NCBI GenBank assembly: GCA_947628445.1
Contig: CANQZX010000052.1
Span: forward strand, 1-7,456
From: an uncultured Bacilli bacterium
Lineage (GTDB): Bacteria > Bacillota_I > Bacilli_A > RF39 > UBA660
DNA length: 7,456 bases
Reading direction: 5' to 3'
How positions within the stretch are numbered: the first letter of the stretch is position 1; the number at the start of each line of letters is the position of its first letter. Made by a program: the position numbers and the translations under genes. Below the pieces are notes generated by a model. The model did no database searches. It was not told the origin of the DNA and saw only the letters and a program-made list of their open reading frames with translations. Of the stretch, positions 1 through 6,872 are shown piece after piece.

Positions 1-25
1 AACTTAATGCAATTTATTTTGTAAT

Positions 26-62
26 AGTAAATGCAACTGACTTTATAATAATTGCATTTACT
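26..62. repeat. 11-bp inverted repeat upstream of lysS
   Basis: AGTAAATGCAA (26-36) and TTGCATTTACT (52-62) are perfect complements around a 15-nt loop. On the plus strand the right arm runs into TTTTCC, so this could be a weak terminator for a gene left of the window, or an operator. The loop contains a TATAAT (44-49), but I see no convincing -35 box at 16-18 bp. A further TGCAAT lies at 8-13. Function is unknown; the symmetry itself is certain. Confidence 0.5.
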
Positions 63-89
63 TTTCCAATTAAAAATTTAGATTATTTT

Positions 90-120
90 AACAATCTTAG
101 GTTTCTAAGATTGTTTTTTT
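90..120 (+). terminator. Rho-independent terminator upstream of lysS
   Basis: A perfect 11-bp stem, AACAATCTTAG (90-100) with CTAAGATTGTT (105-115), has a GTTT loop and is followed directly by a T run to 120. The T tract exists only on the plus strand, so it ends a plus-strand transcript entering from the left. The lysS -10 element begins where the T run ends, so it separates lysS from its upstream neighbour and is less likely to be a lysS attenuator. Confidence 0.85.
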
Positions 121-131
121 ATGCTACAATA
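120..131 (+). promoter_or_regulatory. Extended -10 promoter of lysS
   Basis: TATGCTACAATA contains an extended -10 (TG-n-TACAAT, -10 hexamer 125-130) just after the upstream terminator. No good -35 hexamer is visible 17 bp upstream (around 102-107), as is usual for extended -10 promoters. Transcription would start near 137, giving a leader of only about a dozen bases that begins at the AGGTGA ribosome binding site (137-142). The same TATGnTAaAATA pattern precedes gltX and miaB. Confidence 0.6.
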
Positions 132-148
132 TACCCAGGTGAAGTTTT

Positions 149-1633
149 ATGCGTGAGTTTAGTGAACAAGAATTAGTAAGAAGAGAAAAGCTTAAAAAAT
201 TACAAGAAATGGGCATTGATGCTTTTGGTCATCGTTTTGCTGTGACCGATTTTTCTTTAGATATTAAAGCTAAGTATCAAGATAAAACGCATGAAGAATT
301 AGAAAGTATGGATGAACATGCAACCGTAGCCGGCCGCATTATGTTTATTCGGAAAATGGGAAAGGCCTCTTTCTTTTCTTTAAAAGATAAATTAGGTAAT
401 ATCCAAATTTATATTTCAATAAATGATGTTGGGGAAGAAACTTATAATTTATTTAAAAGTGCGGATATTGGTGATATTGTCGGAATATCCGGTAAAATAA
501 TGAAAACCCAAACAGGGGAAATAACGATTAAATGTATGGAATATACGCATTTAGTTAAGGCTTTAAGACCTTTACCAGAAAAGTTTCATGGCTTAAGTGA
601 TGTGGAAGAAAGATATCGTCGGCGGTATGTTGATTTAATTATGAATGACGAAGCCCGGAAAATAGCTTTTGCGCGTCCTAAAATCATTCGGTCTATCCAA
701 AACTATTTAGATTCTCGCGGTTATGTGGAAGTAGAAACACCGATTTTGGGTACTATTTTAGGAGGAGCCGCCGCCCGACCTTTTGTAACTCATCATAATA
801 CCCAAAATATTGATATGTATTTACGGATTGCGACTGAACTAAATTTAAAACGCCTTTTAGTCGGGGGAATGGATGCAGTTTACGAAATTGGCCGAATATT
901 CCGCAACGAAGGCATGGATCGAAAACATAATCCAGAGTTTACGAGCATTGAATTATATAAGGCCTATTCTGATTTAGAGGGCATGATGGATATCACTGAA
1001 GGTATTGTCAGTCAAGCCGCCATGGATTTAAATGGGACTTATGATGTTGAATATTTAGGCCAACATATTTCTTTAGCCCCAGGGTTTAAACGGGCGCATT
1101 TAGTTGATTTAATTAAAGAAGTTACCGGAATTAACTTTTTTGAGATTAAAAGTGATGAAGAAGCTTTCGCTTTAGCCAAAGAACACGATATTGCAATTGA
1201 ACCACATTTTACTTTTGGTCATATTGTTAATGCTTTCTTTGAAAAATATGTGGAAGAAACAATTATTGAACCAACTTTTGTTTATGGCCATCCGATTGAA
1301 ATTTCGCCCCTTGCGAAAAAGGATCCGCAAGATCCGCGGTTTACGCAAAGATTTGAACTTTTCATTATGGGATGCGAATACGCCAATGCCTTTACTGAAT
1401 TAAATGACCCCATTGATCAATACGAAAGATTTGAAAATCAATTAAAGGAAAAAGATTTAGGTAATGAAGAAGCCAATGAAATGGATTTAGATTTCATTGA
1501 GGCCTTAGAATATGGGATGCCTCCAGCTGGGGGTATGGGTATGGGCATTGACCGATTAGTCATGCTACTTACTAATAGTGAAACCATTCGGGAAGTAATA
1601 TTATTCCCCACGATGAAACCTAAAGATAATTAA
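149..1633 (+). CDS. lysS: Lysyl-tRNA synthetase, class II
   Basis: Cytoplasmic enzyme that charges tRNA-Lys with lysine using ATP. The 494-residue product has the usual length and order of bacterial class II LysRS. An N-terminal OB-fold anticodon-binding domain covers about residues 57-137 (TVAGRIMFIRKMGKASFFSL). Class II motif 1 is near 179-199 (RGYVEVETPIL), motif 2 near 244-272 (YEIGRIFRNEGMDRKHNPEF) and motif 3 near 461-476 (GGMGMGIDRLVML). The segment GGAAARPFVTHHN (205-217) is also typical of LysRS. The ATG start is supported by AGGTGAAG seven bases upstream and by the normal N terminus. The gene is bounded by a terminator and extended -10 promoter upstream and a terminator over its stop codon, so it is probably monocistronic. 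I see no T-box or other leader; the space upstream is too short. Nothing is truncated or missing. Confidence 0.98.
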   Translation: MREFSEQELVRREKLKKLQEMGIDAFGHRFAVTDFSLDIKAKYQDKTHEELESMDEHATVAGRIMFIRKMGKASFFSLKDKLGNIQIYISINDVGEETYNLFKSADIGDIVGISGKIMKTQTGEITIKCMEYTHLVKALRPLPEKFHGLSDVEERYRRRYVDLIMNDEARKIAFARPKIIRSIQNYLDSRGYVEVETPILGTILGGAAARPFVTHHNTQNIDMYLRIATELNLKRLLVGGMDAVYEIGRIFRNEGMDRKHNPEFTSIELYKAYSDLEGMMDITEGIVSQAAMDLNGTYDVEYLGQHISLAPGFKRAHLVDLIKEVTGINFFEIKSDEEAFALAKEHDIAIEPHFTFGHIVNAFFEKYVEETIIEPTFVYGHPIEISPLAKKDPQDPRFTQRFELFIMGCEYANAFTELNDPIDQYERFENQLKEKDLGNEEANEMDLDFIEALEYGMPPAGGMGMGIDRLVMLLTNSETIREVILFPTMKPKDN

Positions 1634-1660
1634 TCGACAATTTCGTCGATTTTTCTTTTA
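1632..1660 (+). terminator. lysS terminator overlapping the stop codon
   Basis: AATCGAC (1632-1638) pairs with GTCGATT (1645-1651) around an AATTTC loop, followed by a T-rich tract to 1659. The first arm starts inside the TAA stop of lysS. The right side, TTTCGTCGATT (1641-1651), is an 11-base string that recurs exactly in the loop of the sRNA candidate at 6888-6898. Confidence 0.8.
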
Positions 1661-1681
1661 ATATTTTAAAACCCTTTTAAA

Positions 1682-1693
1682 TATGATAAAATA
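1682..1693 (+). promoter_or_regulatory. Extended -10 promoter of gltX operon
   Basis: TATGATAAAATA contains TG-a-TAAAAT (-10 hexamer 1687-1692), an extended -10 element. The -35 region 17 bp upstream (1664-1669, TTTTAA) is poor. Transcription would start about 1699, at the GGAAGTGAT ribosome binding site (1700-1708), again giving a very short leader. The 78-base gap between lysS and gltX is otherwise filled by the lysS terminator, leaving no room for a T-box. Confidence 0.55.
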
Positions 1694-1711
1694 GGTTATG
1701 GAAGTGATTTT

Positions 1712-3121
1712 ATGAGAACAAGATTTGCCCCAAGTCCAACGGGATTTATGCATATTGGTAATTTAAGAACGGCGATATTTGAATATGTTTTAGCTAAAAA
1801 ATATCAAGGTGATTTTATTTTAAGAATTGAAGATACGGATCAAGCCCGGAAAGTGGAGGGAGCGGTCGAGTTTATTTATAAAACTTTGGAATTATGTGGT
1901 TTTCAAATTGATGAAGGACCACTTAATCCTCAAAAATATGGACCTTACATTCAAAGCAAGCGGCTTGATTTATATAAAAAATATGCTTTGGAATTAGTAG
2001 AAAAAGGTAAGGCCTACTATTGTTTTTGTACGGAAGAAGAATTAGAAAACATGCGTCAAAAATGTGCTTTACGCAATAAACCTTTTGCTTATGATGGGCG
2101 GTGTAGTAAATTATCTGCCGAAAAGATTCAAGAAAATTTGGCTAAAGGAATTCCGTATGTAATTCGCCAAAAGATGCCGAAGACGGGATACACGGTTGTT
2201 AATGATGTAATCTATGGTGAAATTAAAATTGATAACAGTATTTTAGATGATCAAATTCTTTTAAAAAGTGATGGTTTTCCTACTTATAATTTTGCCAATG
2301 TTATTGATGACCATTTAATGGCTATTACGCATGTTATTCGTGGTAAAGAATATTTAGATCAAACCGCCAAATATAATTTATTATATGAGGCCTTTGAATG
2401 GGAAAAACCAACTTATATTCACGTGGCGATGGTTTTGGGCGAAGATGGGACCAAATTATCTAAACGAAATGGCGATGCTTCCTTCATGGATTTATATGAA
2501 GAAGGTTATTTACCAGAGGCAATCGTTAATTACTTATCTTTATTAGGATGGAGTCCCGCAAATAATGTTGAGGTCTTTTCCCTAGCGGAATTAATTGTTA
2601 ATTTTGATGAAAAACGGATTAGTAAATCTTCGAGCCAATACGATGTGAAAAAATTACAATGGTTTAATCACCAATATATTCAAAAAATGAGTGATGATGA
2701 ATATTTAACCTGGGTGAAAAAATATTTTACTCATGATTGTGGAAAACCCGCGGAATGGGTGGATAAATTACTTTTAATTTATAAAAAACAACTGGAATAT
2801 GGAGCCCAAATCAATGACTTAACGCGCGAATTTTTAGAAGAAAAATATGAACCAAATGCGGAATGTTTAGAGTTTATGAAAAGCGATCCGATCATCTCAC
2901 AAGTTGTAGCTTGTTTTAAAGAAGAGATTGCTAATATCGATTGGACAGTTGCCAATTTAAATCAAGCCATTAATAATGTTAAAGAAAAAGTCGGTGTTAA
3001 GGGTAAACTTTTATATATGCCCATAAGGATAGCAACCTCTGGCATAATGCATGGACCTGAACTAGCCGATACCATCTATTTAATTGGCGAAGATAAAGTA
3101 AAGGAAAGATTAAATAAATGA
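1712..3121 (+). CDS. gltX: Glutamyl-tRNA synthetase, class I
   Basis: Cytoplasmic enzyme that activates glutamate with ATP and loads it on tRNA-Glu. In relatives using the GatCAB route it may also mischarge tRNA-Gln; the sequence alone does not settle which type this is. The 469-residue protein starts with RFAPSPTGFMHIGNLR, whose HIGN (14-17) is the class I HIGH signature. A CFC (C104, C106) plus C131 matches the GluRS zinc-binding insertion. The DGFPTYNFANVIDDH segment (187-201) is typical of the active site, and KLSKR (248-252) is the KMSKS loop. The C-terminal third is the helical anticodon-binding part. GGAAGTGAT (1700-1708) supports the ATG. It is the first gene of an operon; its TGA stop overlaps the next ATG (ATGA, 3118-3121), so the membrane protein and cysS are probably translationally coupled to it. 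Firmicutes often link gltX and cysS; here no cysE lies between them. Confidence 0.97.
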   Translation: MRTRFAPSPTGFMHIGNLRTAIFEYVLAKKYQGDFILRIEDTDQARKVEGAVEFIYKTLELCGFQIDEGPLNPQKYGPYIQSKRLDLYKKYALELVEKGKAYYCFCTEEELENMRQKCALRNKPFAYDGRCSKLSAEKIQENLAKGIPYVIRQKMPKTGYTVVNDVIYGEIKIDNSILDDQILLKSDGFPTYNFANVIDDHLMAITHVIRGKEYLDQTAKYNLLYEAFEWEKPTYIHVAMVLGEDGTKLSKRNGDASFMDLYEEGYLPEAIVNYLSLLGWSPANNVEVFSLAELIVNFDEKRISKSSSQYDVKKLQWFNHQYIQKMSDDEYLTWVKKYFTHDCGKPAEWVDKLLLIYKKQLEYGAQINDLTREFLEEKYEPNAECLEFMKSDPIISQVVACFKEEIANIDWTVANLNQAINNVKEKVGVKGKLLYMPIRIATSGIMHGPELADTIYLIGEDKVKERLNK

Positions 3122-3516
3122 AAATAGTAAAAAAATTATTAACCGTAGTTATTGTTCTTGGTCTAGTTTATTTTCTTTATCTTTTCTTTTATAAAATTAA
3201 TAAAGTAACAGTTGATTTTGATCAAGCGTTTACCCTAAAAATGTTTGATCAAGCGAAAGTAAAAGACCAAATAACTTTTAAATTAATTCGCAGTATTGAT
3301 AATCGCTGTTTGGATAAATCTTGTGAAAGAGAAGGGCAAATTGTTTATAAGGTTTTAGCTTTAACTGATAAAAGAATCGAATATCTTACGATTAGTTCAG
3401 TTGAAAAACCGAATGTGGAAATTAAAAAAACTGATTATGTTTTGACTTTAGTGGAAGCGAAAAACGCCAAAGAAGCGACATTTAAATTAACCATTAAAGA
3501 AGAGGAGAAAAAATGA
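3118..3516 (+). CDS. Small membrane-anchored protein of unknown function
   Basis: The 132-residue product has a Lys-rich start (MKIVKK) and one hydrophobic segment (about residues 7-25), then a charged, probably beta-rich domain of about 105 residues ending in EEEKK. With no lipobox and no clear cleavage site, an N-terminally anchored extracytoplasmic protein is most likely. Two cysteines, C64 and C69, lie in DNRCLDKSCEREG. This resembles the DSRCP...C...G pattern of many short exported bacterial proteins of unknown function, including the later DYVLTL strand (106-111); that link is pattern recognition, not a search result. It sits in the gltX-cysS operon with a 4-base ATGA overlap on both sides. 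AAGGAAAG (3101-3108) is its probable ribosome binding site, inside the gltX end. No direct role in tRNA charging is implied. It is surely translated, but its function is not known. Confidence 0.85.
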   Translation: MKIVKKLLTVVIVLGLVYFLYLFFYKINKVTVDFDQAFTLKMFDQAKVKDQITFKLIRSIDNRCLDKSCEREGQIVYKVLALTDKRIEYLTISSVEKPNVEIKKTDYVLTLVEAKNAKEATFKLTIKEEEKK

Positions 3517-4901
3517 AATTATATAATACCTTAACCCGTAAAATTGAAGATTTCATTCCTTGGGATAACCAAAAGGTTACGTTTTATACCTGTGGCCCTA
3601 CCGTTTATCATTATGCTCATATTGGTAATATCCGGAGTTATATCGGCCACGATGTTTTAGATCGGACCTTGAGATATTTGGGTTATAATGTTATAAGAGC
3701 CATGAATATTACGGATGTTGGTCATTTAACGAGTGATTCGGATTCGGGCGATGATAAAATGGTTGCCAGTGCCAAAAAGGAACATAAAAGTGTCATGGAT
3801 ATTGCGAAGTTTTATACGGAGGCCTTTTTCCATGATTATGATTTATTAAATTTAAGAAGACCGGATATAGTCAGCCCGGCAACTGAAAATATTGCTTTTT
3901 ATATTGAAATAATTCAAACTTTGTTAGATAAAGGTTATGCTTATCTTTCCGGAGGCAATGTTTATTTTGATACGATGAAATTAAAAGATTATTATAAACT
4001 TACGAATCATCGCGAAGATGCTATGGTTGTAGGTGCCCGTGATGGGGTGGAAGAAGACCAAGCCAAACACAATCAAAATGACTTTGTTTTATGGTTTACG
4101 AAATCTAAGTTTGAAGATCAAGAATTAAAATGGGAAAGTCCTTGGGGTTTGGGCTATCCAGGTTGGCATATTGAATGTACTGGAATTAGTATTAAATATT
4201 TAGGTGAATATTTAGATATCCACGGAGGAGGCGTTGATAATATATTTCCCCATCATACAAATGAAATTGCTCAAAGTGAGGCCTATTTAGGTCATCCTTG
4301 GTGTAAATATTGGTTCCATAATGAACATTTAAACGATGAAGCCGGAAAAATGAGTAAAAGTACGGGAGCCATATTAACCGTATCCGTCCTCCAAGAAAAA
4401 GGTTATAATCCCTTAAGTTTCCGTTATTTATGTTTGCAAAGCCATTACCGGAAGCAACTAGTATTTAGTTATGATTCCCTAGATGGGGCGGAAAATGCTT
4501 ATAAAAAATTATTAAATCGGACTTTAAGTTTAAAAGAAGAGGGCCAAGTGGAAAAGGACCAATATGAATATTGGGATAATAAGTTTAAAGATGCCTTAGC
4601 CGATGATTTAAATACCGCCAATGCTTTAACAGTTCTATATGATTTATTAAAAAGTGAAGTTAATGAGGCCACTAAATATGCGCTTGTTGCCGCTTGGGAT
4701 AATGTTTTAGCCCTTGATTTATTAAAGAAAAATGAAATAGATCCGGAACAAGAATCATATATCATGAATAAAATTCAAGAAAGATTAGTAGCCAAAGCTA
4801 ACAAAGATTATGCTTTAGCCGATAAAATTCGCGATGACTTAGCCGAACAAGGCATCATTTTAAAAGATACCAAAGAGGGAACTACTTACGAAATTAAGTA
4901 A
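3513..4901 (+). CDS. cysS: Cysteinyl-tRNA synthetase, class I
   Basis: Cytoplasmic, zinc-dependent enzyme that attaches cysteine to tRNA-Cys. The 462-residue protein matches the family length. FYTCGPTVYHYAHIGNIRSY carries the first zinc ligand C27 and the HIGH signature HIGN (36-39). C222 in WHIECTGIS, and H247 and E251 in HGGGVDNIFPHHTNE (237-251), complete the zinc site expected from E. coli CysRS (Cys, Cys, His, Glu), which selects cysteine over serine. KMSKS is intact at 279-283. The C-terminal DALRxxxDhxNT-like helical part (358-370, DALADDLNTANAL) and the end ADKIRDDLAEQGI-LKDT are typical. The ATG overlaps the TGA of the preceding membrane gene, with AGAGGAGA (3501-3508) as a strong ribosome binding site. 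It is the last gene of the gltX operon. The terminator begins within its final codons. Confidence 0.97.
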   Translation: MKLYNTLTRKIEDFIPWDNQKVTFYTCGPTVYHYAHIGNIRSYIGHDVLDRTLRYLGYNVIRAMNITDVGHLTSDSDSGDDKMVASAKKEHKSVMDIAKFYTEAFFHDYDLLNLRRPDIVSPATENIAFYIEIIQTLLDKGYAYLSGGNVYFDTMKLKDYYKLTNHREDAMVVGARDGVEEDQAKHNQNDFVLWFTKSKFEDQELKWESPWGLGYPGWHIECTGISIKYLGEYLDIHGGGVDNIFPHHTNEIAQSEAYLGHPWCKYWFHNEHLNDEAGKMSKSTGAILTVSVLQEKGYNPLSFRYLCLQSHYRKQLVFSYDSLDGAENAYKKLLNRTLSLKEEGQVEKDQYEYWDNKFKDALADDLNTANALTVLYDLLKSEVNEATKYALVAAWDNVLALDLLKKNEIDPEQESYIMNKIQERLVAKANKDYALADKIRDDLAEQGIILKDTKEGTTYEIK

Positions 4902-4916
4902 TTTTCTCTTTTTTTA
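4872..4916 (+). terminator. Long hairpin terminator of gltX-cysS operon
   Basis: The stem starts inside cysS: AAAGAGGGAA (4872-4881) pairs with TTTTCTCTTT (4902-4911) using two G-T wobbles. After one C/A mismatch, TACTTA (4883-4888) pairs with TAAGTA (4895-4900). The result is about 17 bp around a CGAAAT loop, followed by TTTT. The cysS stop codon lies in the right arm. It is a clear operon end on the plus strand. Confidence 0.85.
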
Positions 4917-4947
4917 GCAAAAATTTTGACATGTTTTGTCGAATCGC

Positions 4948-4975
4948 TTGCATTTTTAAAAATAAACTTTAAAAT
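4948..4975 (+). promoter_or_regulatory. Possible promoter of the 4982-5175 RNA
   Basis: TTGCAT (4948-4953) and TAAAAT (4970-4975) are 16 bp apart. The -10 is good and the -35 matches only in TTG. The predicted start, about 4982, falls at the first base of a long-range stem, which raises its credibility. A second TG-t-TAAAAT at 5010-5018 could be an alternative -10 but lacks a -35. Confidence 0.4.
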
Positions 4976-4981
4976 GAAGAT

Positions 4982-5175
4982 TGAAAGCGGGTTTTGGTAA
5001 AAACAATGATGTTAAAATTAGGTTAATAGAATTGTTTTGTTAATATTATTTCCTGTCTATTTTGTTTTAAAAATCTTCTCATTCATAAAGTATTACTTCC
5101 AATCTACACTTTATATATCCACTAAAAAAATCCGCTTTCACTTTTTTAAAATTATCTCTGCCAAGAGATTTTTTT
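4982..5175 (+). ncRNA. Candidate structured RNA between cysS and miaB
   Basis: This 328-base gap has no credible protein gene but shows the outline of an RNA gene. TGAAAGCGGGTTTT (4982-4995) pairs with AAAATCCGCTTTCA (5127-5140): 14 bp, one G-T wobble, joining the two ends. Inside, AAAACAAT (5000-5007) pairs with ATTGTTTT (5031-5038), and ATAAAGT (5085-5091) with ACTTTAT (5108-5114). A possible promoter ends just before the first arm and a terminator follows the last one, so a transcript of about 195 nt is outlined. An end-closing stem around a long interior recalls 6S RNA and similar riboregulators, but I recognise no conserved motif of 6S, tmRNA, SRP RNA or RNase P RNA, so no family is assigned. 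A miaB leader is unlikely because miaB has its own promoter after the terminator. Confidence 0.4.
5154..5175 (+). terminator. Terminator between cysS and miaB
   Basis: ATCTCT (5154-5159) and AGAGAT (5164-5169) form a perfect 6-bp stem with a GCCA loop, followed by a T run to 5175. The cysS terminator lies about 240 bases upstream, so a second plus-strand terminator here implies another transcript starting in the gap. Confidence 0.7.
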
Positions 5176-5192
5176 GTTTTCAAAAACTTAAC

Positions 5193-5221
5193 TTGTTCAA
5201 TAATTTAAGTTATGTTAAAAT
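5193..5221 (+). promoter_or_regulatory. Promoter of miaB
   Basis: TTGTTC (5193-5198) and TAAAAT (5216-5221) are separated by exactly 17 bp, with an extended -10 TG at 5213-5214 (TATGTTAAAATA, 5211-5222). Transcription would start near 5228, two bases before the AAGGAAGTGAT ribosome binding site. This short-leader arrangement matches lysS and gltX. Confidence 0.7.
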
Positions 5222-5244
5222 AGCAATGCAAGGAAGTGATAACG

Positions 5245-6654
5245 ATGCATTTACCTGATTTATGTGTAGCGGGCAATCGGCAAAAAGTAACTGTTGATCA
5301 TATTGCCTTAGATCAAGAATATCAACCTTTATTTGCCGGTAAAAAATATTTTTTGCGGACTTATGGATGTCAGATGAATGTACATGATTCGGAAGAAATT
5401 AAATATTATTTGGAAGCACTTGGCTTTACGGCAACCGATACTTTAGAAGAAGCGGATATTGTCGTTTTAAATACTTGTGCGATTCGGGAAAATGCGAAAG
5501 ATAAAGTTTATGGTTATCTTGGTCGTTGTAAGCATTTAAAAAGTAGCAAAAAAGATTTAATTATTTGTTTATGTGGTTGTTTGGTTCAAGAACCCCATGA
5601 AATAGAAGAGTTTAAAACCAAACACCAATACATTGATATAATTGTCGGAACCCATAATTTAAAAGAATTACCCGAATTAATTTGTCAAAAGGCACCCGAA
5701 CAAGCAATTGAGGTCTATTCTAACAGTGATAAGGTATACGAAAATGTTAAATATGCTCGGGATTCGAAAATAAGTGCTTGGATAAATATTGCCTATGGTT
5801 GTGATAAATTTTGTACTTATTGTATTGTTCCTTTTACGCGGGGTCGGGAACGGAGCCGGAAGATGGAAAATATTTTACAAGAAGTTCAAGAATTAAAAGA
5901 TTTAGGTTATCAAGAGGTAACTTTATTAGGTCAAAATGTTAATGCTTATGGTAATGATTTGGCTTTGGGTTATAATTTTGCGACGCTTCTCGAAGAAGTC
6001 GCCAAAATCGGCATTCCGCGCATTCGTTTTGTGACGAGTCATCCTTGGAATTTTACTGATGAAATGATTGATGTCATAGCTAAATATGATAATATTATGC
6101 CTTATGTTCATTTACCTATTCAATCGGGTAGTGATAATATTTTAAAAAAAATGAATCGCCGCTATACTATTGAAGAATATAAAAAATTATTTAATAAAAT
6201 AAAAAGTAAAGTTAAAAATGTGGCAATTACGACTGATATTATCGTGGGATTTCCTAATGAAACAGATGAGGATTTTAATAAAACTTTAGATATTGTTAAA
6301 TATTGTGAATTTGATAATGCTTTTACTTTTATTTATTCTCCTCGGGTAGGTACCGCCGCCGCCCGAATGCCCGATAAAGTGTCTTTTGAAACGAAACAAG
6401 CCCGGTTAAAAAAATTAAATGAATTAGTTAATAGTTATTCACTTAAAAGTAATCAAAAATTATTGGGTAAAACTGTGAAAGTTTTAGTTACGGGACCAAG
6501 TGAAAAAGGTTCTAATAAAGTATGTGGTTATACTGATACTATGAAATTAGTTAATATTGTGGGTAGTCAAGATTTAATTGGCCAAATAGTTGATGTTGAA
6601 ATCACGGCGGCCAAAAGTTTTAGTTTAGATGGAAAAGGGGATGTAATGAAATGA
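5245..6654 (+). CDS. miaB: tRNA-2-methylthio-N6-dimethylallyladenosine synthase
   Basis: Radical-SAM enzyme that adds a methylthio group to i6A37 next to the anticodon of tRNAs reading UNN codons, giving ms2i6A. The ATG at 5245 is chosen because AAGGAAGTGAT (5230-5240) is a near-perfect Shine-Dalgarno four bases before it; an in-frame GTG at 5236 lies inside that site. The resulting 469 residues fit the family. The N-terminal UPF0004 domain has C42 (TYGCQMN), C78 (NTCAIRE) and C112 (LCGC), expected to hold the auxiliary [4Fe-4S] cluster. The radical-SAM motif CDKFCTYC gives C186, C190 and C193. LPIQSGSDNILKKMNRRY (290-307) is diagnostic of the MiaB/MtaB/RimO group, and the short TRAM domain is about 404-457. 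GRERSR, the NVNAYG segment and gene length favour MiaB over MtaB or RimO. It has its own promoter; its terminator starts within its last seven codons. Confidence 0.95.
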   Translation: MHLPDLCVAGNRQKVTVDHIALDQEYQPLFAGKKYFLRTYGCQMNVHDSEEIKYYLEALGFTATDTLEEADIVVLNTCAIRENAKDKVYGYLGRCKHLKSSKKDLIICLCGCLVQEPHEIEEFKTKHQYIDIIVGTHNLKELPELICQKAPEQAIEVYSNSDKVYENVKYARDSKISAWINIAYGCDKFCTYCIVPFTRGRERSRKMENILQEVQELKDLGYQEVTLLGQNVNAYGNDLALGYNFATLLEEVAKIGIPRIRFVTSHPWNFTDEMIDVIAKYDNIMPYVHLPIQSGSDNILKKMNRRYTIEEYKKLFNKIKSKVKNVAITTDIIVGFPNETDEDFNKTLDIVKYCEFDNAFTFIYSPRVGTAAARMPDKVSFETKQARLKKLNELVNSYSLKSNQKLLGKTVKVLVTGPSEKGSNKVCGYTDTMKLVNIVGSQDLIGQIVDVEITAAKSFSLDGKGDVMK

Positions 6655-6677
6655 AATAATTTCTTTACTCCCTTTTT
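6633..6677 (+). terminator. miaB terminator overlapping the gene end
   Basis: AAAAGGG (6633-6639) pairs with CCCTTTTT (6670-6677), and the inner part (GTAATGAAAT, 6643-6652) pairs imperfectly with the ATTTCTTTACT side (6659-6669), with two bulged bases and one mismatch. The T run is 6673-6677. The left arm is miaB coding sequence and the stop codon lies near the loop. Positions 6633-6663 recur in inverted orientation at 6977-7007. Confidence 0.65.
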
Positions 6678-6837
6678 AATGTTGAAAAAATATAAAATTT
6701 TTGAAATTTTGCTTTATTTCTTATATATGATATATTTGTTTATTCTAAAGTATCGTTTGATTAAATGTTTTCTTATATTTTTAGAACATTATTATTATTA
6801 TTATTATTATTTGCTCAATGTATTTGTCTGAGGAAAC
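6678..6837. other. AT-rich gap with no gene seen
   Basis: Extremely AT-rich stretch after the miaB terminator. No reading frame with a ribosome binding site and no terminator was found on either strand. It contains a weak AATGTT/AACATT inverted repeat (about 6765-6789) and the ATT trinucleotide tract listed separately. Confidence 0.5.
6788..6811. repeat. (ATT)8 trinucleotide microsatellite
   Basis: Eight uninterrupted ATT units. The tract lies outside any gene, about 27 bp upstream of the -35 of the sRNA promoter candidate. Such tracts can change length by slippage; whether this affects any promoter is not visible here. Confidence 0.95.
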
Positions 6838-6866
6838 TAGAAAAAGAAATCTTTTTATAGTAAAAT
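6838..6866 (+). promoter_or_regulatory. Promoter of the 6873-6946 sRNA
   Basis: TAGAAA (6838-6843, four of six consensus bases) and TAAAAT (6861-6866) are 17 bp apart. The expected start, about 6873, coincides with the first arm of the sRNA hairpin. The spacer contains its own small palindrome, AAAAAG-AAAT-CTTTTT (6841-6856), which could be an operator or chance in AT-rich DNA. Confidence 0.5.
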
Positions 6867-6872
6867 ATTCCA

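Noticed and set aside
3..176. Open frame running in from the left edge, possible end of an upstream gene
   Set aside because: It reads straight through a perfect terminator and the lysS promoter and into lysS out of frame. It is open only because the DNA is AT-rich.
1191..1403. 70-codon plus-strand frame inside lysS
   Set aside because: It lies in an alternative frame within the conserved catalytic domain; a compositional shadow.
1650..1711. T-box or amino-acid-responsive leader before gltX
   Set aside because: T-box leaders are common before synthetase genes in this group, but only about 50 bases are free here, with no stem I or antiterminator sequence. The lysS upstream region is also too short after its promoter.
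4499..4765. 88-codon minus-strand frame inside cysS
   Set aside because: It is antisense to conserved CysRS coding sequence, with no ribosome binding site or promoter.
4926..4931. TTGACA after the cysS terminator as a -35 box
   Set aside because: No -10-like hexamer lies at 16-18 bp (4948-4954 is TTGCATT).
5236..5244. GTG 5236 as the miaB start
   Set aside because: The GTG is inside the AAGGAAGTGAT Shine-Dalgarno; ATG 5245 has correct spacing.
5037..5258. 73-codon plus-strand frame between cysS and miaB
   Set aside because: It has a TTG start without a ribosome binding site, runs through a terminator and the miaB promoter, and overlaps the miaB start. Its Phe/Ile/Lys-rich composition is what random AT-rich DNA gives.
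5926..6111. 61-codon minus-strand frame inside miaB
   Set aside because: It is antisense to the conserved radical-SAM domain and has no supporting signals.
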